Shown piece by piece: positions 60,501-64,000 of a stretch of DNA of 64,000 bases. Numbering within the stretch: position 1 is the first letter of the stretch; the number at the start of each line of letters is the position of its first letter. A model generated the notes under the pieces. That model was given only the letters and a program-made list of their open reading frames with translations, had not been told where the DNA came from and ran no database searches. The DNA comes from Sphingomonas bisphenolicum. Lineage in GTDB: Bacteria; Pseudomonadota; Alphaproteobacteria; Sphingomonadales; Sphingomonadaceae. The stretch covers positions 186,001-250,000 of the forward strand of contig NZ_AP018817.1 of the NCBI RefSeq assembly GCF_024349785.1, read 5' to 3'. Position numbers and translations under genes: made by a program.

Positions 60501-62525
60501 TCAGGCATCGACCAAATGGCGCGCGCGCATCAAGGCGCTCGGGTCGGGCGCGCGGCCTAGAAAAGCCCTGAACGATTCCATCGGATCGCGACTGTCCCCC
60601 GCCGCCAATATCTCCGCCCGGAAGCGGGCGGCGAGCGCAGGATCGAAAATGTCGCCTGTCGCCAGAAACGCTTCGAACGCGTCGGCATCCAGCGCCTCTG
60701 ACCAGGCATAGCTATAATAGGCGCTGGCATAGCCGCCGTCGAAGATGTGGGTGAAATAGGGAACGCGATGCCGAAGCCCGATTTCCGGCGGCATACCCAG
60801 CCGCTCCAGTTCCGCCGCGACAAAAGCGCGCGGATTGGCGGCCGCACCCACCGACCGGTGCATGGCCAGGTCGACCAGCGCACAGCCGATCAGTTCCACC
60901 GTGGCGAAACCCTGGCCATAGGCCTCGGCCTGGCGGATCGCATCGATCAGCGCGTCGGGTACGCCGAAGCCCGACAGCACGTCCCGGCTGACGATCCAGT
61001 TTTCCATGAACTTGCTGGGAAATTCCACGAAATCCCGCGCGACCGCCGTCCCGGACTGGCTGGGATAGGTGACGCGCGACAGCAGGCCGTGCAGCGCATG
61101 GCCGAACTCGTGGAACAGGGTGCGTGCCTCGTCGATCGACAGCCGCGTGGCGGCGGTGTCAGGCGGTGGCGCGGCGGCGAAATTGGCCACCAGATAGACG
61201 ACCGGACGCACGTCGCCGTCCATCGCCTCCTGCACGCGCAGGCTGCCCATCCAGGCGCCGCCATGCTTTTCCGGCCGCGCCAGATAGTCGGTGAAGAGCA
61301 GGCCGACCGGCGCACCGGTCGCGTCGCCGACTTCCCACGCCCAGACATCGGGATGATAGCCGGCGATATCGGCCCGGCGCGTGAAGGTCAGGCCATAGAG
61401 ACGCGCGGCGCTGTCGAACGCCGCCTGCCGCACAGCGTCCAGCCGCAGATGTTCAGCCACCGCCCCGCCGTCCAGCGCATAGCGATCGCGGCGCACCTTT
61501 TCGGCATAGAAGCGCCAGTCCCAGGGCGCGAGCGCGAAGCCGCCGCCGTCCGCATCGATCAGCGCCTGTAATTCGGCCGCTTCTTCGGCGGCGCGACGCT
61601 TGCCCGGCTCCCACAACTGGGCGAGCAGGTCGGCGGCGGCGGCGGGATCATGCGCCATACTGTCTTCCAGCGCATAATGGGCATGGTCAGCGTAACCCAG
61701 CAGTGCCGCCCGCTCCTGCCGAAGCGCCAGCGTCTCCGCGATCACCAGCCAATTGTCATGCGCCCCGCCATCGCAGCGATCGGTAAAGGCCCGCCACAGC
61801 GCCTCGCGGAGATCGCGTCGCGCCGAAAAAGTCAGGAAACTCTCGTAATCGGTACGGTCGAGCGTCACATGATAGCGCCCCACCTGCCCCTTGGCCGCGG
61901 CGCGCCCGGCGGCCGCATCGCACAGACCCGACGGCAGACCCGCAAGATCGTCCGGGCCAAGGTCCAGAACCCAGTCGGCGGTCGCGGCCAGCACATGATG
62001 ACCGAACTGCACCGCCAACGCCGACAATCGCGCGTCGATCGCGGCAAACCGGTCCTTCTGCAACGGGGTCAGCGCCGCCCCACCGCGCCGGAAGCCGGCA
62101 TGACTGCTTTCCACCAGCCTTATCTGTGCGGGTGTCAATCCAGCATCGTGCCGTGCGGCATGGACCGTGGCGACTTTCGCGGCGAGTATGGCATTATGGC
62201 TGATCGCCGTTCCATGCGCGCTCAGCATCGCCGAAACCTGCCCCTCGATCGCACGGATAGCAGGCGTCCCCTGCGCCGAGGACAAGGTCCAGAAAAGCCG
62301 GCGCACCCGCGCCAGCGGCTCGCCCGACCGCTCCAGCGCAGCGACCACCGTGTCGAATGTCGCAGGCGCATCATCTCCTGCGATCGCGGAAATCTCGTCC
62401 CGGTGCAAAGCCATCGCGGTCTCGAACGCGGGCAGGAAATCCTCGTCCCGCACCTTGTCGAACGGCGGCGCGCCCAGCGGCCCGTCCCAGGATTGCAGCA
62501 GGGGATTGGCATGTGGATCAGTCAA
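60501..62525 (-). CDS. M3-family oligopeptidase (PrlC/Dcp-like)
   Basis: 674 residues from a TTG at 62525 (LTDPHANPLLQSWDGPLGAPP), with GAGG about ten bases upstream. No ATG lies near this point, and the frame upstream overlaps the transglutaminase gene. The zinc site HEFGHALHGLLS with H-E-x-x-H is clear, followed by 'DFVEFPSKFMENW' and the substrate loop 'HIFDGGYASAYYSYAWSE'. Family members (oligopeptidase A, dipeptidyl carboxypeptidase) cut short cytoplasmic peptides. The N-terminal start overlaps the preceding transglutaminase-like gene by 8 bases, suggesting coupled translation. Confidence 0.9.
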   Translation of the reverse strand: MTDPHANPLLQSWDGPLGAPPFDKVRDEDFLPAFETAMALHRDEISAIAGDDAPATFDTVVAALERSGEPLARVRRLFWTLSSAQGTPAIRAIEGQVSAMLSAHGTAISHNAILAAKVATVHAARHDAGLTPAQIRLVESSHAGFRRGGAALTPLQKDRFAAIDARLSALAVQFGHHVLAATADWVLDLGPDDLAGLPSGLCDAAAGRAAAKGQVGRYHVTLDRTDYESFLTFSARRDLREALWRAFTDRCDGGAHDNWLVIAETLALRQERAALLGYADHAHYALEDSMAHDPAAAADLLAQLWEPGKRRAAEEAAELQALIDADGGGFALAPWDWRFYAEKVRRDRYALDGGAVAEHLRLDAVRQAAFDSAARLYGLTFTRRADIAGYHPDVWAWEVGDATGAPVGLLFTDYLARPEKHGGAWMGSLRVQEAMDGDVRPVVYLVANFAAAPPPDTAATRLSIDEARTLFHEFGHALHGLLSRVTYPSQSGTAVARDFVEFPSKFMENWIVSRDVLSGFGVPDALIDAIRQAEAYGQGFATVELIGCALVDLAMHRSVGAAANPRAFVAAELERLGMPPEIGLRHRVPYFTHIFDGGYASAYYSYAWSEALDADAFEAFLATGDIFDPALAARFRAEILAAGDSRDPMESFRAFLGRAPDPSALMRARHLVDA

Positions 62526-63333
62526 TGGATTGGACCTCGTCGGTATGGACTTCGAACCGCACCAGATTCGCCGGACCAAAGGCGGTGGTCAAGGCGACAT
62601 CAGTGGCGTCGCGCCCGCGCGCCATCAAGATGCGGCCGATCCGCGGTCTGTTGTGGCGGGCGTCATGGGTATACCATTCGCCGTCGATATAGACGTCGAA
62701 CCAGGCGCTGAAATCCATCGGCGCGTCCACCGGCGGAATGCCGATATCGCCTAGATAACCCGTGCAGTAGCGCGCCGGGATGTTCATGCAGCGGCAAAGG
62801 GTGACGGCGAGATGGGCGAAATCGCGGCACACGCCCTGCCGTTCCTGATAGGCGTTCCAGGCAGTTTTGTCCGGCCGCGCATGATGATAACCGAACTCGA
62901 TATGGTTGTGGACGAAATCCACGATGGCATCCACCCGCGCCCGCGCCGATCCATAATGCGCAAAATTCGCCCAGGCGACCGCCATCAGCCTATCCGTCTC
63001 ACAATAGCGGCTGCCCAGCAGGAAGGGCATGACCGCATCGGGCAGATCCTCGACCGCCATCTGTGGCCCGTCGGGCGCTTGCGCATCAGGCAATCCGCTA
63101 TCCTCGATCACGAAGTCGCAGGACAGGGTAACGCCACCTGCGGGGATGGTCAGGCGGGTCGCGACGTTCCCGAACCCGTCCTCGAAATGATAGAGCGGGA
63201 TGTCGGGAGCCGCCATCAGCCTCTGCGGCGTGCGCAGGTCGTGATGGCGCGATGGATGCAGGCTCAGCATCGCCATCATCGCGGTCCTGTTGTCGGTCTC
63301 GAATCTTATGTCATATCCGCATCGGATCAGCAT
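62518..63333 (-). CDS. Transglutaminase-like family protein (second of a tandem pair)
   Basis: 271 residues from ATG 63333. An N-terminal beta domain (1-120) leads to the transglutaminase core, with nucleophile candidate C169 in QGVCRDFAHLAV and the Asp in HDARHNRPRIGR (about 224). In the position where many relatives have His (D-F-H-A-W) this protein has Ser: DFSAWFDVY, S209. The family includes amidases and transamidases of unknown substrate, commonly in a cluster with an alpha-E protein and an ATP-grasp-like protein. It starts 1 base after the stop of the preceding transglutaminase gene. Confidence 0.88.
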   Translation of the reverse strand: MLIRCGYDIRFETDNRTAMMAMLSLHPSRHHDLRTPQRLMAAPDIPLYHFEDGFGNVATRLTIPAGGVTLSCDFVIEDSGLPDAQAPDGPQMAVEDLPDAVMPFLLGSRYCETDRLMAVAWANFAHYGSARARVDAIVDFVHNHIEFGYHHARPDKTAWNAYQERQGVCRDFAHLAVTLCRCMNIPARYCTGYLGDIGIPPVDAPMDFSAWFDVYIDGEWYTHDARHNRPRIGRILMARGRDATDVALTTAFGPANLVRFEVHTDEVQSID

Positions 63334-63334
63334 C

Positions 63335-64000
63335 TTAAGGTGACTTTCCTGAAGCGCCGATGGCTCGGCTATTGATGGCCCCATGGTCTGACACGGGGAA
63401 TTTGCGGGGATCGGCGCGCCGTACATCGACGGTGACGTCCATCCCCAGGAAGCTGGCCGGCAGGCCGAACCATGTGCCCGACAATGGCAGCGCCTGATAA
63501 GGATCGCGCGCGACAGCGACGCGGATCAGCCCACGATTGCCGATGATGCCGTTCGTCGGATCGAATTCGACCCAGCCCGATCCGGGAAGGAAAATGCGCA
63601 CCCAGGCATGGGTATTGCCGCCGCCCACGACATCTTCTGCGCGCGACGGGTTGTACACATAGCCCGACACGAAGCGCGCGGCGAAACCCAGCGCCCGCAC
63701 CGCCTCGATCATCAGCACGGCGAAGTCGCGGCAAGTGCCCTGTCGCTTGCGCAACGTCTCGATCGGCGACTGGGTGCCCTTCTCGTGGCGCGGGACATAG
63801 GTAAAGTCGCATTGAATGCCGGTCGCCATCCGGGTCAGCAGGTCGACCGTGGCGGTATCGCCATGATTGCTGACGAAGGCGCGCGCCCAATTGTCGACGA
63901 TCCGTTCAGGATCATGATATTGCCGCTCGATCGACCGCAGCAGATCGGGCATGTCTTCCGAGGCGTAAGTGAAGGGGAAGAGCCGGGCGTAAGGTTCCAC
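63335..64000 (-). CDS. Transglutaminase-like protein (N-terminus beyond the window)
   Basis: The visible 221 residues are the C-terminal part; the frame is open to the window edge, and the N-terminal beta domain normal for the family is missing. The catalytic triad is visible: Cys in QGTCRDFAVLMIEA, His in GGNTHAWVRIF and Asp in VEFDPTNG. It is followed almost directly by a second transglutaminase gene and the M3 peptidase gene on the same strand, forming a three-gene unit. GTG at 63998-64000 could be read as a start but is more likely internal. Confidence 0.88.
   Translation of the reverse strand: MEPYARLFPFTYASEDMPDLLRSIERQYHDPERIVDNWARAFVSNHGDTATVDLLTRMATGIQCDFTYVPRHEKGTQSPIETLRKRQGTCRDFAVLMIEAVRALGFAARFVSGYVYNPSRAEDVVGGGNTHAWVRIFLPGSGWVEFDPTNGIIGNRGLIRVAVARDPYQALPLSGTWFGLPASFLGMDVTVDVRRADPRKFPVSDHGAINSRAIGASGKSP

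Overview
The window reads as chromosomal DNA of a sphingomonad (Sphingobium/Sphingomonas/Novosphingobium type, Alphaproteobacteria). The reasons are high GC with sphingomonad-like codon use, three long TonB-dependent receptors of the kind these bacteria carry in large numbers, a dispersed hairpin repeat (9537-9643) I recognise from sphingomonad genomes, and a metabolic repertoire of aromatic-acid and sugar-acid uptake. No rRNA, CRISPR array, insertion sequence, prophage or integrase was found. Both ends cut genes: a cyclophilin at the left and a transglutaminase at the right.

Layout. (1) 1-526: cyclophilin fragment and tRNA-Ser(GGA). (2) 914-9335: a MarR regulator divergent from a six-gene catabolic operon (TonB receptor, aromatic-acid symporter, TfdA-like oxygenase, hydroxypyruvate/glyoxylate reductase, glycerate kinase, DUF3237), with an 18-bp dyad over the promoter. 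(3) 9640-19395: a peptide or D-amino-acid set (S12 hydrolase, TonB receptor, M20 peptidase) divergent from a TctDE-like two-component system and a CapA-family gene; near-identical 16-bp palindromes precede both transcription blocks. (4) 19548-29342: czcCBA metal efflux with a His-rich exported leader protein, then PPK2, a ZntB/CorA-type transporter and a Pit phosphate transporter. (5) 29477-29856: two decayed gene ends meeting at one breakpoint. (6) 29899-43718: a sugar-acid (gluconate/ketogluconate/idonate) region with a GntR/IdnR-like LacI regulator. Four copies of one operator lie in two divergent promoters 10 kb apart and appear to tie together gluconate dehydrogenase, idonate dehydrogenase, gluconokinase, transporter, TonB receptor and alcohol dehydrogenase genes. 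The idonate dehydrogenase and the regulator both carry apparent -1 frameshifts.

(7) 43731-48122: an exported truncated haemoglobin and a DUF3034 protein, divergent from a blue-copper-like protein and a GGDEF-EAL enzyme. (8) 48423-56268: four secreted genes that each carry a DUF11-like domain, one being a 1654-residue predicted outer-membrane barrel, followed by a double-PilZ protein. (9) 56275-60488: a phosphorelay island (Hpt-like protein, LuxR regulator, hybrid kinase, CheY-like receiver). (10) 60501-64000: M3 oligopeptidase and two transglutaminase-like genes.

The strongest candidates for undescribed biology are the TfdA/glycerate-kinase operon, the four-site sugar-acid regulon that includes a TonB receptor, and the DUF11/barrel surface operon beside c-di-GMP genes. 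All functions are read from motifs and context, without database searches.
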